A stretch of 64,000 bases of DNA from Streptosporangium nondiastaticum (GTDB taxonomy: Bacteria > Actinomycetota > Actinomycetes > Streptomycetales > Streptomycetaceae). Below the pieces are notes generated by a model that was not told the DNA's origin, did not search any database, and saw only the letters and a program-made list of their open reading frames with translations. Position 1 is the first letter of the stretch, and every line of letters starts with the position of its first letter. Shown here piece by piece: positions 9,880 to 40,883 of this stretch. The stretch is from the NCBI RefSeq assembly GCF_003011965.1, contig NZ_PXWG01000024.1, positions 1 through 64,000 of the forward strand, written 5' to 3'. The position numbers and the translations under genes were made by a program.

Positions 9880-11301
9880 ATGTCGGTACGGCGCGGGGAC
9901 TCCGCACACACGGGGTGCGGCCCCATCGAGGACCTGGTCGGCATAGGCTTCGGCCCCGCCAACCTGGCCCTCGCCATCGCGATCGACGACCACAACCGCC
10001 GCAACCCCGGCAGCGAGATCCACGCGGGATTCCTGGAGCGCCAGGAGAGCTTCGGCTGGCACCGCGGCATGCTCATCGAGGGCGCCACCATGCAGGTGTC
10101 CTTCCTCAAGGACCTCGTCACCATGCGGGACCCCGGCAGCCGCTTCTCCTTCCTGCACTACCTGCAGGAGCACGGCCGGCTCGCCGACTTCATCAACCAG
10201 AAGACGTTCTTCCCCACACGGGTCGAGTTCCACGACTACTTCGACTGGTGCGCCGCCGAGTTCGCCTCCGCCGTGGACTACGGCCGGGCCGCCGTCGGCC
10301 TGCGGCCCGTACGGGACGACGACGGCGTCACCGAGTACCTGGACGTCGTCTCCCGCTCCGTGCGCGACCCGGCCGGCGAGAGCGTCCGCCGCACGCGCAA
10401 CGTCGTCCTCGGCACGGGCCTCACCCCGCGCCTCCCCGACGGCGTCACCGCCGGGCCGCACGTGTGGCACAACCGCGACCTGCTCTTCCGCGCGGCCGGC
10501 CTCACCGGCACGCCGCACCGCCGCTTCGTCGTCGTCGGCGCCGGCCAGTCCGCCGCCGAGAGCGCCGAATACCTCCACCGCACCTTCCCCGACGCCGAGG
10601 TCTGCGCCGTCTTCTCGCGCTACGGCTACAGCCCCGCCGACGACAGCCCCTACGCCAACCGCATCTTCGACCCCGCCGCCGTCGACCACTTCTACGACGC
10701 CCCCGAGGACGTCAAGCAGGCCCTCCTCGGCTACCACGCCAACACCAACTACTCCGTGGTCGACGGAGAGCTCATCGAGCAGCTCTACCGCACCGCGTAC
10801 CAGGAGAAGGTCCAGGGCCGCGAACGGCTGCGCATCCTCAACACCAGCCGGCTCACCGCCGTCGAGGGCGTTCCCGGCGGGGCCCGCGCCGTGATCCGCT
10901 CCCTCGCTACGGGCGAGGATCTCACTCTCGACTGCGACGCCGTCGTCCTCGCCACCGGCTACCGGCCCGCCGACCCGGGCGAACTCCTCGGCGACCTCGC
11001 CGGAGAATGTCTGACGGATGGTCAGGGGCGGCTCCGCATCGACCGCGACCACCGCGTGCTGACCACCGGGCGCGTCCGCGCCGGCATCTACCTCCAGGGC
11101 GGCGGCACCGAGCACACGCACGGCATCACCTCGACCCTGCTCTCCACGCTCGCGGTCCGTTCGGGGGAGATCTGCGACTCGCTGGTCCTCGGGCGCACGG
11201 AACGGGACGTCCTCGCGGACGGCGGTGCCGGTGTCCTGGCGGACGAGGGTTCCCGGGCGGCCGGGGCGTCCGCCGGCGAATTGGCGGTCCAACTCGGCTG
11301 A
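9880..11301 (+). CDS. L-ornithine N5-monooxygenase
   Basis: This flavoprotein (about 473 aa) hydroxylates the side-chain amine of ornithine, giving N5-hydroxyornithine for hydroxamate iron ligands. The FAD site is GIGFGPANLALA, the NADPH site is VVGAGQSAAE, and the family's ATGYR motif precedes the C-terminal part with GGGTEHTHGIT. Both match the SidA/PvdA/CchB family. I prefer the ATG at 9880, since AAAGGA lies 5 bases before it; the ATG at 9874 abuts the ribosome site. It stands directly behind a perfect iron box. Two of the NRPS adenylation domains carry the known hydroxyornithine code. Confidence 0.93.
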   Translation: MSVRRGDSAHTGCGPIEDLVGIGFGPANLALAIAIDDHNRRNPGSEIHAGFLERQESFGWHRGMLIEGATMQVSFLKDLVTMRDPGSRFSFLHYLQEHGRLADFINQKTFFPTRVEFHDYFDWCAAEFASAVDYGRAAVGLRPVRDDDGVTEYLDVVSRSVRDPAGESVRRTRNVVLGTGLTPRLPDGVTAGPHVWHNRDLLFRAAGLTGTPHRRFVVVGAGQSAAESAEYLHRTFPDAEVCAVFSRYGYSPADDSPYANRIFDPAAVDHFYDAPEDVKQALLGYHANTNYSVVDGELIEQLYRTAYQEKVQGRERLRILNTSRLTAVEGVPGGARAVIRSLATGEDLTLDCDAVVLATGYRPADPGELLGDLAGECLTDGQGRLRIDRDHRVLTTGRVRAGIYLQGGGTEHTHGITSTLLSTLAVRSGEICDSLVLGRTERDVLADGGAGVLADEGSRAAGASAGELAVQLG

Positions 11302-11898
11302 GGCGCGGGATCGGTGCGGCCCGTGGAGGCGGTGCGGCCCGGCAGTCGGGGCCGTCCCCTATCCGGCCCCGCCGGCCCGGGCGGCCCGGCCGCGGCATCC
11401 GACTCCGCCGCAACGCTGATCAGCCTGCGCTGCGCGGACCGGCGGTGCCGGACCGGCGAGGCCGGACGGCCGGTGCAGGCCGGGCACCGCCGGGATCCGC
11501 CGTCGTGGTCGCGCGCCGCTGCGGCGGAGGGAATGCCGGGGTGGCTCCGAATCACCTGTCCGCTCGCTTGCACTCGGGGGCGGCCGGGAGCCCCGGCGTC
11601 GACCGCGGCCACCGGGACGACCGCCCAGGGAATGCCGGTGCCGCGCCGAATCACCTGCCCGCCCGCCTGCCTGGGCCCGGGGCGCCCGGGAGTTCCCGGC
11701 GCCGACCGCGGCCGCCGGCCGACCGCCCTGCTCCACCCCCGCCGAACCCGTCCGCTCCCCCCACCCGCGCTGAACCGGCTGACGTCGCCCCGACCGCCCC
11801 GACCGCCCCGGCCCTCCCCAAGCCGTACCCCCTCCGCGAAGCCGCCCGTACGCCCGCCGTCCCTCCTCCTGCCTTCCTGTCTTCCCGAAGGGATCCCC
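11302..11898. other. Gap with a roughly 88-bp direct repeat
   Basis: This 597-bp gap before the carrier gene has open frames but no recognisable protein; the frame running into the carrier gene is Pro/Arg low complexity. It contains two imperfect copies of a block of about 85-89 bp (11531-11615 and 11630-11718). Each opens with GAATGCCGG and contains CGAATCACCTG. No iron box or clear promoter was found, so the downstream genes either depend on readthrough or have a promoter I cannot see. Confidence 0.6.
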
Positions 11899-12141
11899 AT
11901 GCCGTCCCCCACCTCCTCCCTCACCCTCGACGCCGTCCTGCTGGACGTCGCCGCCGTGCTCGGCGAGGAGCCCGCCGACGTGTCCGTCGACGAGAACCTG
12001 CAGGACCTCGGCCTCGACTCCATCCGCGTCATGACCCTCGTCGAGCGGTGGCGCGCCGCCGGCAACCACGTCGAGTTCGCCGAGCTCATCGAGGCCACCC
12101 CCACCATCCGCGGCTGGCACGCGCACCTGACCGCCTCCTGA
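11899..12141 (+). CDS. Free-standing aryl-carrier-like protein
   Basis: The 80-aa protein has the phosphopantetheine site LGLDSIR (Ser41). Its C-terminal half (VMTLVERWRAAG, VEFAELIEATPTI, W) resembles the aryl carrier domain at the end of EntB/DhbB isochorismatases rather than a peptidyl carrier. GAAGGGA precedes the ATG at 11899. The longer open frame starting at 11314 is low complexity and was not used. An EntF-type condensation domain opens the NRPS just downstream, so this carrier probably holds the aryl starter acid. No isochorismatase, DHB synthase or aryl-AMP ligase is in the window. Confidence 0.85.
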   Translation: MPSPTSSLTLDAVLLDVAAVLGEEPADVSVDENLQDLGLDSIRVMTLVERWRAAGNHVEFAELIEATPTIRGWHAHLTAS

Positions 12142-12190
12142 ACCGCCCCCTCCCACCCCTTCACCCCCCCGCACCACCCCGAGGAGAGTC

Positions 12191-13177
12191 ATGAACACCC
12201 GTGCCGCCCGCGGCCGTACCGCCGCCGCACTCGCCGGCGCCGCCGCCCTGCTGACCCTGACCGCGTGTGGCGGGAGCGGCTCGGGCGGCTCCGAGGCCGG
12301 GGGCGGCAAGGACGGGAAGGGCGCCGGGGGGCGGGTGATCGAGGCGAGCAACGGCAAGGTCGACGTGCCCGCCGGCGCCAAGCGCATCGTCAGCATCTCC
12401 TACGCCACGGGCGCGCTCCTCGACCTCGGTGTCGAGCCCGTCGGCACCAGCGCCCTCGACGAGAACAACCCCGTCGAGCTGCTGCCCTCGCAGACCGAGC
12501 GGGCCAAGAAGATCACCTCGATCGGCTCGGGCATCGAGACCAACATCGAGAAGGTCGCCTCCCTCAAGCCCGACCTGATCGTCGTCGAGGGCGCCGCCGC
12601 CTTCGACTGGAACGTCAAGAAGCTCGAAGGCATCGCGCCCACCCTCTACTTCGGCATCAAGACCCCCGCCGACCTGCTCGACGCGCAGGAGAAGATCGCC
12701 CGGGCCGTGGGCAAGGAGGACGTCTTCACCAAGCTGAAGACCGACTACCGGCAGAAGGCCGACCGGATCAGGAACACGTACGGCGACAAGCTCAAGAACG
12801 TGAACTGGGCCGTCGCCTCCTCCTACGGCAACGGCGAGTTCATCGTCGACACCCGCACCTCGTGGGTCGGCCGCGTCCTCGCCGACGCCGGCGCCAAGTT
12901 CGCCAAGGCGTCCGACGACGGCAAGGAGCACGAGGTGACGTACTCCCAGGAGAAGATCGACGCCCTGTCGGACGCCGACGTGATCCTCGTGCCGCGCACC
13001 TTCGCCACCGGCGAGGTGCCCAAGGAGGTCAAGGAGCTCCAGGACAAGCCCTCCTGGAAGCTGCTGAAGGCCTCCAAGGACAACCACGTCCTGCCGGTCA
13101 CCTACGCCACCACCGACCGCTACGGCACGTCCATCGACGTCCTCGGCCAGATCGAGACGATCCTCAAGGGCCTGTAG
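12191..13177 (+). CDS. Ferric-siderophore-binding lipoprotein
   Basis: The 328-aa protein has a lipoprotein signal with lipobox LTAC (Cys26), a Gly/Ser linker and a FepB/FhuD-type periplasmic-binding fold. Family segments include KRIVSISYATGALLDLG, KPDLIVVE and GVEPVGTS. GAGGAGAG precedes the ATG. It should bind the ferric siderophore outside the membrane and hand it to the FecCD-type permeases encoded at 40880-43086. Its position between the carrier protein and NRPS genes suggests co-expression with biosynthesis. Confidence 0.9.
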   Translation: MNTRAARGRTAAALAGAAALLTLTACGGSGSGGSEAGGGKDGKGAGGRVIEASNGKVDVPAGAKRIVSISYATGALLDLGVEPVGTSALDENNPVELLPSQTERAKKITSIGSGIETNIEKVASLKPDLIVVEGAAAFDWNVKKLEGIAPTLYFGIKTPADLLDAQEKIARAVGKEDVFTKLKTDYRQKADRIRNTYGDKLKNVNWAVASSYGNGEFIVDTRTSWVGRVLADAGAKFAKASDDGKEHEVTYSQEKIDALSDADVILVPRTFATGEVPKEVKELQDKPSWKLLKASKDNHVLPVTYATTDRYGTSIDVLGQIETILKGL

Positions 13178-13243
13178 CCCGGCCGCCCGCAGCCACTCCC
13201 CCCGCACTCCCTCCCCGTACCACGAACGACCCGGAAGGCCGGC

Positions 13244-25780
<12,537 letters not shown>

Positions 25781-25879
25781 CGCCCCATCACCCGGCGGCG
25801 GACAGCACGGCCGACCGCCGCCCCGCCCCGTCCTTCCCCCTCCCCGACCGAGAGCCGACCGAGAGCCGAGAGCGCCACC

Positions 25880-35575
<9,696 letters not shown>

Positions 35576-35594
35576 CGAAAAGGAGCGCTTCACC

Positions 35595-35807
35595 ATGAGC
35601 AACACCACCAACCCCTTCGAGGACAACGACGCCCGCTACCTCGTCCTCGTCAACGCCGAGAACCAGCACTCCCTGTGGCCCGCCTTCGCCGAGGTCCCCG
35701 GAGGCTGGACCACCGTCCACGGCGAGGACTCCCTGCAGGGCTGCACCGACTACGTCGACGCCCACTGGACCGACATGCGGCCGGCGAGCCTCGTCGCCCG
35801 GTCCTGA
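35595..35807 (+). CDS. mbtH: MbtH-like NRPS partner protein
   Basis: The 70-aa protein matches the MbtH family: NPFED near the start, YLVLVNAENQHSLWP, WTTVHGE and the closing WTDMRP. These small proteins bind NRPS adenylation domains and raise their solubility and activity. AAAAGGAG precedes the ATG, 19 bp after the NRPS 2 stop. It probably serves several of the six A domains. Confidence 0.96.
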   Translation: MSNTTNPFEDNDARYLVLVNAENQHSLWPAFAEVPGGWTTVHGEDSLQGCTDYVDAHWTDMRPASLVARS

Positions 35808-35907
35808 CCGGACCCCTCCCGAACACCCGCCGCCGCGGGCCCGGACCGGGCACCCGCCCGGTCCGCCCGTGCGGCCGCCGACCTGCTGAGAGCGGATACC
35901 TGACGTC

Positions 35908-38175
35908 GTGAGCACCCAACACGCCAAGCCGGAGCACCACCCCGGCCCCGACGACGGGCCCCCGGGCCCGCCGCCCGCCGAGGACATCCTGGAGGAAACC
36001 GGGGCCGAGGACGCCGCCGAGGCGGCGGAGCCGGGCCCGCGGGACCTCTCGCCCGAGCGGCGCGCGCGGGCCCGCGCCCTGCTGCGCGGCGCCCTGCGGC
36101 CGCACTGGGCGACGGTCGGCGCGGCCATGGCCGCCGCCGGTGTCCGGCAGGTCGCCTTCCTCGCCGTGCCGTGGTGCGTCCAGAAGGCGCTGGACGACGG
36201 CGTCACGGCCAAGGACGGCAACGCGCTGCTGGGATGGGCCGCCGCCGCGCTCGTCGCCGCCGCCGTCCAGTTCGCCGGGCTCTACGGCTGGCAGTACTGG
36301 GCCGGCTCCGCCGACGCCGAGGTGGGCGCCGACCTGCGCTCCCGGCTCCTGCGGCACCTGGCCGGCCTCGACCGCGCCGCGCTCGCCTCGCGCGGCCACG
36401 GCGACCTGGCCATGCGGGCCGGCCGGGACACCGACCTGGTGCGCGAGTGGGTGCACGGCCTGGCGATCTGGGTCGTGCTCGCCACCACCTTCGCCGGCGT
36501 CCTGACCGGCATGGGCGTGCTCGACCTGTCGCTGCTGCTGGTGACGCTGGGAATGCTGCCGTTCCTGGTCTGGGTCAACCTGTACTTCCCGCGCCGCTTC
36601 GGCGCGGCCAGCGGCGCGCTGGCCGAGGCGCACGGCGTCCGCGCCGAAGCCGTCGCGGACCTGCTCCAGCTCGGCACCGGCCTGCGCGGCACGGGCGGCC
36701 ACCGGCCGCTCGTGGACCGGCACGCCGCGGCCAGCGCCACGGTCACCGACCGGACGGTCAAGGCGGCCCGGATCGAGGCCTCCTGGGCGTCCGTCGCGCC
36801 CTTCGTGCCCCGCATGGCCGTGGCGATCGGCGTGGGCGTCGGCGGGCTCGCTGTCCTCGACGGCCGGCTGACCGTCGGCGGCCTCGTCGCCTTCACCTCC
36901 TGGATGGCGAGCATCACCCTCGCCACCCGGGTCCTCGTCGACCGGCTCCTCGCCCGCGGCCAGGCGGACGTGGCCGCCGCCCGCATCGACGAGGCGCTGT
37001 CCATCGAGGCCGGCCTCACCGACCCCGCCGAGCCGGTCGCCCTCACCGCGGGCGGCGACCTGGAGCTGTCGGGCGTGAGCGCGGTCCGCGACGGCGTCAC
37101 GGTCCTCGCGCCCGTCGACCTGACCGTCCGCGCGGGCGAGTTCGTCGCCGTGGACGGCGCCACCGGCTCCGGCAAGAGCACGCTGCTGCGGCTGCCCGTC
37201 CGGCTCGACGACCCGGACACGGGCACCGTCCGCTACGGCGGCACCGACCTGCGCGACGCCGCCCTCGACGACATCCGCGGGCGGATCGCGTACGTCGCCC
37301 AGCGGCCGATGCTGCTGTCCGGCACGGTCGCCGAGAACCTGCGGCTCGGCCGCGACCTGCCGGACGACGCCCTGCGCGACGCCTGCGCGACCGCCGGCAT
37401 CCACGAGCAGATCGCCGCCATGCCCGACGGCTACGACACCGAGCTCGGCGAGAGCGGTACCGCCCTGTCGGGCGGTCAGGTCCAGCGGCTGGCCATCGCC
37501 CGCGCGCTCCTCGGCGACCCGGAGGTCCTGATCCTGGACGACTCGACGTCGGCCCTGGACACGACGACGGAGAAGGCGGTCCTGGACCGCCTGCGCACGT
37601 GGGCCGCGGGCCGCACGATCGTCTTCGCCACGCACCGCACGGCGGTACTGGAGGCGGCGGACCGCGTGGTGACGCTGACGGCGGCGGGGCGTGGGGATGA
37701 CGCCGGCGATGCCGGCGTCACCAGCAAGGACACCGCGCCGGCCGAGGCCGGCGCCCGGCCCGGCACCGATGCCGTCGCTCGGCCTCAGTCCGGCTCCGGC
37801 TCGGCCGATGCTGATGTGCTGCCCGGTACCGGCACGGGCATGCAGTCTCATGCCGATGCCGATGCCGACAGCGACTCCGGCCTGGCTGGCGCCCGCGCCC
37901 GGCCCGGCACCGTCGCCGTCGCGCGGTCTCACCCCGGAGCCGGCACCGATGCCCGTCTTGGCATCGAACCTGGCACGGACGCCCGGCCCGGCGCCGGTAC
38001 TTGCGCCGGCGCCCGTCCGGCAGGCGCCGGCACGGACAGCGGCGCCCGCGCGGCCGGTCCCGAGGCCCGGCCCGGCAGGGGCGACGTCACCGGCCCGGCC
38101 GGCGACGGCCCCGCCGCCTCCCAGGCGGTACCCGTACCCACCCCCGTCACCACCCCGGAGGGCGACCGTGGCTGA
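35908..38175 (+). CDS. ABC exporter subunit A with long low-complexity tail
   Basis: The 755-aa fused transporter has an acidic/proline N-terminal extension (about 50 aa), a six-helix membrane domain and an ATPase domain with Walker A DGATGSGKST, signature LSGGQVQ and Walker B ILDDS. The residue after the Walker B aspartate is Asp rather than catalytic Glu, as in the degenerate site of heterodimeric exporters. The last 160 or so residues are Gly/Ala/Pro/Asp/Thr-rich with repeats such as GTDARPGAG; this tail is not part of the family. A GTG start is used. It overlaps the next exporter gene by 8 bp and should pair with it. Export of the siderophore is the likely role (context). Confidence 0.85.
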   Translation: MSTQHAKPEHHPGPDDGPPGPPPAEDILEETGAEDAAEAAEPGPRDLSPERRARARALLRGALRPHWATVGAAMAAAGVRQVAFLAVPWCVQKALDDGVTAKDGNALLGWAAAALVAAAVQFAGLYGWQYWAGSADAEVGADLRSRLLRHLAGLDRAALASRGHGDLAMRAGRDTDLVREWVHGLAIWVVLATTFAGVLTGMGVLDLSLLLVTLGMLPFLVWVNLYFPRRFGAASGALAEAHGVRAEAVADLLQLGTGLRGTGGHRPLVDRHAAASATVTDRTVKAARIEASWASVAPFVPRMAVAIGVGVGGLAVLDGRLTVGGLVAFTSWMASITLATRVLVDRLLARGQADVAAARIDEALSIEAGLTDPAEPVALTAGGDLELSGVSAVRDGVTVLAPVDLTVRAGEFVAVDGATGSGKSTLLRLPVRLDDPDTGTVRYGGTDLRDAALDDIRGRIAYVAQRPMLLSGTVAENLRLGRDLPDDALRDACATAGIHEQIAAMPDGYDTELGESGTALSGGQVQRLAIARALLGDPEVLILDDSTSALDTTTEKAVLDRLRTWAAGRTIVFATHRTAVLEAADRVVTLTAAGRGDDAGDAGVTSKDTAPAEAGARPGTDAVARPQSGSGSADADVLPGTGTGMQSHADADADSDSGLAGARARPGTVAVARSHPGAGTDARLGIEPGTDARPGAGTCAGARPAGAGTDSGARAAGPEARPGRGDVTGPAGDGPAASQAVPVPTPVTTPEGDRG
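37690..38150 (+). repeat. Low-complexity, repeat-rich tail of the exporter gene
   Basis: Recurring short units around GGCACCGATGCC and CGGCCCGGC encode the Gly/Ala/Pro/Thr/Asp tail of the first exporter subunit. The stretch ends at the start of the partner gene. Confidence 0.65.
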
Positions 38176-39904
38176 GCCGGCCCTGCTCGACGAACAGCCC
38201 GACGAGCGGCGCGTGCTGCGCCGGGCCGCTCCCCATCTGCGCCCGCACCGGCGGGCCCTCGCCGTCGCCGTCGTGGTGGGGCTCGCCGACTCGGCCGCGC
38301 TCGTGGCCGTCGCCCCGCTGATCGGGCGGGCGACGGACGCGCTGCTCGCCGGCGACCGCGGCGGACTGCTGGCCGCCGCCGCGGTCCTCGTCCTCCTCGC
38401 CGTGCTCCAGCTGGGCCTGGCCCGCGCCGGCGAGCTGCTGCTGGCGAAGGCCGGCGAGAACGTGGTGCGCAGCCTGCGCGAGAAGTGCGTGGAGAACCTG
38501 GCCTCGGCGCCGCTGCGGTTCCTGGAGTCGCACCGCACAGGCGATCTGCTGCGCCGCACGACGGGCGAGGTGGCCGCGCTGGCCTCGTTCGTGCGGATGC
38601 ACCTGCGCAACCTGGTGTCGGCGACGGCGACGCTCCTGTTCACCCTCGTCGTGCTGTTCGGCTACTCGTGGCAGCTGGCGCTGGTGCAGCTCGCCGTGTT
38701 CGTGCCGCTGACGCTGCTGGTGATGCGCTGGTTCCAGCGGTCCGCGCCGCGCGCGTTCGGCGGGAAGGCGGCGGCGGAGGCGACGGTCGCGGCGACGTTC
38801 ACGGAGACCCTGAACGTGCGGGAGGCGCTGCAGAGCGCCCGCGGCCTGCCCGGGTGGCTGCGCCGCTTCGACCGGGAGAACGCCGCGGCCGTCGGCGCGG
38901 CGCGGCGTGCGATCCGGGTGGAGAACCGCATCGACCTGGTGGGCCTGATCGAGGGGCTCGCGCTGGTCGTGCTGCTGCTGGTGGGCGGCTGGTCCGTCTC
39001 GCGCGGGGCGATGGGCGTGGGCACGGTCGTGGTGTTCGTCCTGGCGAGCCGTAACCTCTTCGACTCGTTCTCGGACATCTCGCAGCTCGTGGGCGAGGTG
39101 CAGACGGCGCGCACGGGCCTGGCCCGGCTGCTGGACCTGCTGGCGGCCACCGACCGGCCTGCGGACGAGGCGCCCCGGAAGGAGGGCTCAGCCGAGGGCT
39201 CTGCCGAGGGCTCCGCCGCGGAGCTGCCCCTGCGCGGCGAACTCGCCTGCGAGGGCCTGGGTTACGCCTACCGCGACGGTACGGAGGTGCTGCGCGGCGT
39301 CTCGCTGAGCTTCCCGGTGGGCGACCGCAGCGGCGTGGTCGGCGAGACCGGCTCGGGCAAGACGACGCTGTCGAAGCTGCTGTGCGGCCTCTACGCGCCC
39401 GACCGGGGCGTGGTGCGGTTCGCCGGCGTCGACCTGCGGGACATCCCGGAGGCGGAGCTGCGCCGGCGCGTGGTGCTGGTGCCGCAGGAGGTCCGCATGG
39501 TGACCGGCACGGTGGCGGCCAACCTGGAGCTGGTGCACAGCGCTCCGGGCCGCGCCGCGATGGAGCGGGCCGTGGCCGAACTGGGCCTGGAGGACTGGCT
39601 GCGCGACCTCGGCGGCCTGGACGCCGAGGTGGGCGTGCGGGGTTCCCGGCTGTCGGCGGGGGAGCGGCAGATCGTCGGGCTGCTGCGGGCCGCGCTGGCC
39701 GACCCGGCGGTGCTCGTCCTGGACGAGGCGACCGCGGACATCGACCCGGTGACGGCGGGCCGGCTGGAGCACGCGCTGGACGGGATGCGCGGCGACCGGA
39801 CGATCGTCGTCGTCGCGCACCGGCCGGCGACCATCGCCCGGCTGCCGCGGGTGATCGCGCTGGACGGGGGCCGGGTGGCCGGAACGATGGCCAATACACA
39901 ATGA
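38168..39904 (+). CDS. ABC exporter subunit B
   Basis: The 578-aa half-transporter has a six-helix membrane domain and an ATPase domain with Walker A GETGSGKTT, Walker B LVLDEAT (catalytic Glu present) and a degenerate signature LSAGERQ in place of LSGGQ. Its partner has the intact signature and a degenerate Walker B, so the pair would form one normal and one weak ATP site. A short GSAE repeat lies before the ATPase domain. The GTG start at 38168 overlaps the partner gene. It is the last gene before the iron box at 39906, and probably the end of the main siderophore transcript. Confidence 0.87.
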   Translation: MAEPALLDEQPDERRVLRRAAPHLRPHRRALAVAVVVGLADSAALVAVAPLIGRATDALLAGDRGGLLAAAAVLVLLAVLQLGLARAGELLLAKAGENVVRSLREKCVENLASAPLRFLESHRTGDLLRRTTGEVAALASFVRMHLRNLVSATATLLFTLVVLFGYSWQLALVQLAVFVPLTLLVMRWFQRSAPRAFGGKAAAEATVAATFTETLNVREALQSARGLPGWLRRFDRENAAAVGAARRAIRVENRIDLVGLIEGLALVVLLLVGGWSVSRGAMGVGTVVVFVLASRNLFDSFSDISQLVGEVQTARTGLARLLDLLAATDRPADEAPRKEGSAEGSAEGSAAELPLRGELACEGLGYAYRDGTEVLRGVSLSFPVGDRSGVVGETGSGKTTLSKLLCGLYAPDRGVVRFAGVDLRDIPEAELRRRVVLVPQEVRMVTGTVAANLELVHSAPGRAAMERAVAELGLEDWLRDLGGLDAEVGVRGSRLSAGERQIVGLLRAALADPAVLVLDEATADIDPVTAGRLEHALDGMRGDRTIVVVAHRPATIARLPRVIALDGGRVAGTMANTQ

Positions 39905-39905
39905 G

Positions 39906-39924
39906 TTAGGTTAGGGTTGCCTAA
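39906..39924 (+). promoter_or_regulatory. Iron box upstream of the siderophore reductase and permeases
   Basis: TTAGGTTAGGGTTGCCTAA matches the consensus at 16 of 19 positions, with an intact left half. It starts 2 bp after the exporter stop and lies 125 bp before the reductase start. Confidence 0.8.
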
Positions 39925-40049
39925 GTTCGGCCCGGAGGGGTGTTCTCCGGCCGTACACGTGAAGCCCGGTGGCCCCCGCGCGCCCGCGCGGGGGCCACCG
40001 CAACGCGGTGCCGGTCCCGCGGCACGCCCCGGCCAGATTGGGATGATCG

Positions 40050-40883
40050 ATGACCATTGAGACGCTCCCGCCGCGCATGCGCATCGTCCGCCACCCCCTC
40101 AAGTACCGCCTGCTGGAGGTGCGCAGGGTCGACCGCATCACGCCGTCCACGGTCCGGGTGACGTTCGCCGGCCCGGCGCTGGAGGGGTTCTGCGAACAGG
40201 CGCCCACCGACCACGTGAAGCTCTGCTTCGCCGAGTCCGGCGCCGAGCTGCCCGTCGAGCCGGTCATCCGCGACGACACCTGGATGGACGCCCCCGTGGA
40301 GCCCATCACCCGCGACTACACCGTCCGTCACTACCGCCCCGAAGCGCAGGAGCTGGACGTCGACATGGTCCTGCACGGCGACGGCGTGGGATCCGCGTGG
40401 GCCGCGCGCGCGGAGCCGGGCATGCGGCTGGGCGTCCTCGGCCCGCGCGGCTCCGAGATCCTCCCGATGGTCCACGACTGGTACCTGCTGGCCGCCGAGG
40501 AGACCGCCCTGCCCGCGCTCGGCCGCTGGCTGGAGATGCTGCCCGCCGGCGCCCGCGTCCTCGCCTTCGCCGAGGTGCCCGGCCCGGAGGACGAGCAGGA
40601 GTTCACCACCGCCGCCGACTGCACCCTGACCTGGCTGCACCGCGGGGACACCCCGCCCGGCACGAGCGACCTGCTGGAGCGGGCCGTCCGCGCCGCCGAA
40701 CTGCCCGCCGCCGGGCTCGGCTACGCCTGGATCGCGGGTGAGGCGACCACCCTCAAGCCCATCCGCCGCTACCTGCGCCGCGAGCTCGGCATGGCCAAGG
40801 AGCAGGTCGACATCGACGGCTACTGGAAGCGCGGCGTGGAGAACCACGACCACCACGCGGACGACGAGCACGAGCACGCGTGA
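40050..40883 (+). CDS. Siderophore-interacting protein, ferric-siderophore reductase
   Basis: The 277-aa cytosolic flavoprotein of the ViuB/SIP family should reduce Fe(III)-siderophore to release iron. Family marks are the N-terminal barrel segment ITPSTVRVTFAG, the FAD-binding RDYTVRHY, and the C-terminal WIAGEATTLKPIRRYLRRELG. The last residues are His/Asp/Glu-rich (NHDHHADDEHEHA), possibly a metal-binding tail. It is the first gene behind the iron box at 39906. It overlaps the permease gene by GTGA. Confidence 0.93.
   Translation: MTIETLPPRMRIVRHPLKYRLLEVRRVDRITPSTVRVTFAGPALEGFCEQAPTDHVKLCFAESGAELPVEPVIRDDTWMDAPVEPITRDYTVRHYRPEAQELDVDMVLHGDGVGSAWAARAEPGMRLGVLGPRGSEILPMVHDWYLLAAEETALPALGRWLEMLPAGARVLAFAEVPGPEDEQEFTTAADCTLTWLHRGDTPPGTSDLLERAVRAAELPAAGLGYAWIAGEATTLKPIRRYLRRELGMAKEQVDIDGYWKRGVENHDHHADDEHEHA

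Noticed and set aside
11314..11898. N-terminal extension of the aryl-carrier frame (195 codons)
   Set aside because: The translation is low-complexity Pro/Arg and includes a DNA repeat. The ATG at 11899 has its own ribosome site and gives a normal carrier length.
35908..39904. Exporter pair as a siderophore importer of the IrtAB type
   Set aside because: Import of this type usually carries a siderophore-interacting domain fused to one subunit. Here the reductase is separate and FecCD permeases with a binding lipoprotein provide import. Export is likelier but unproven.
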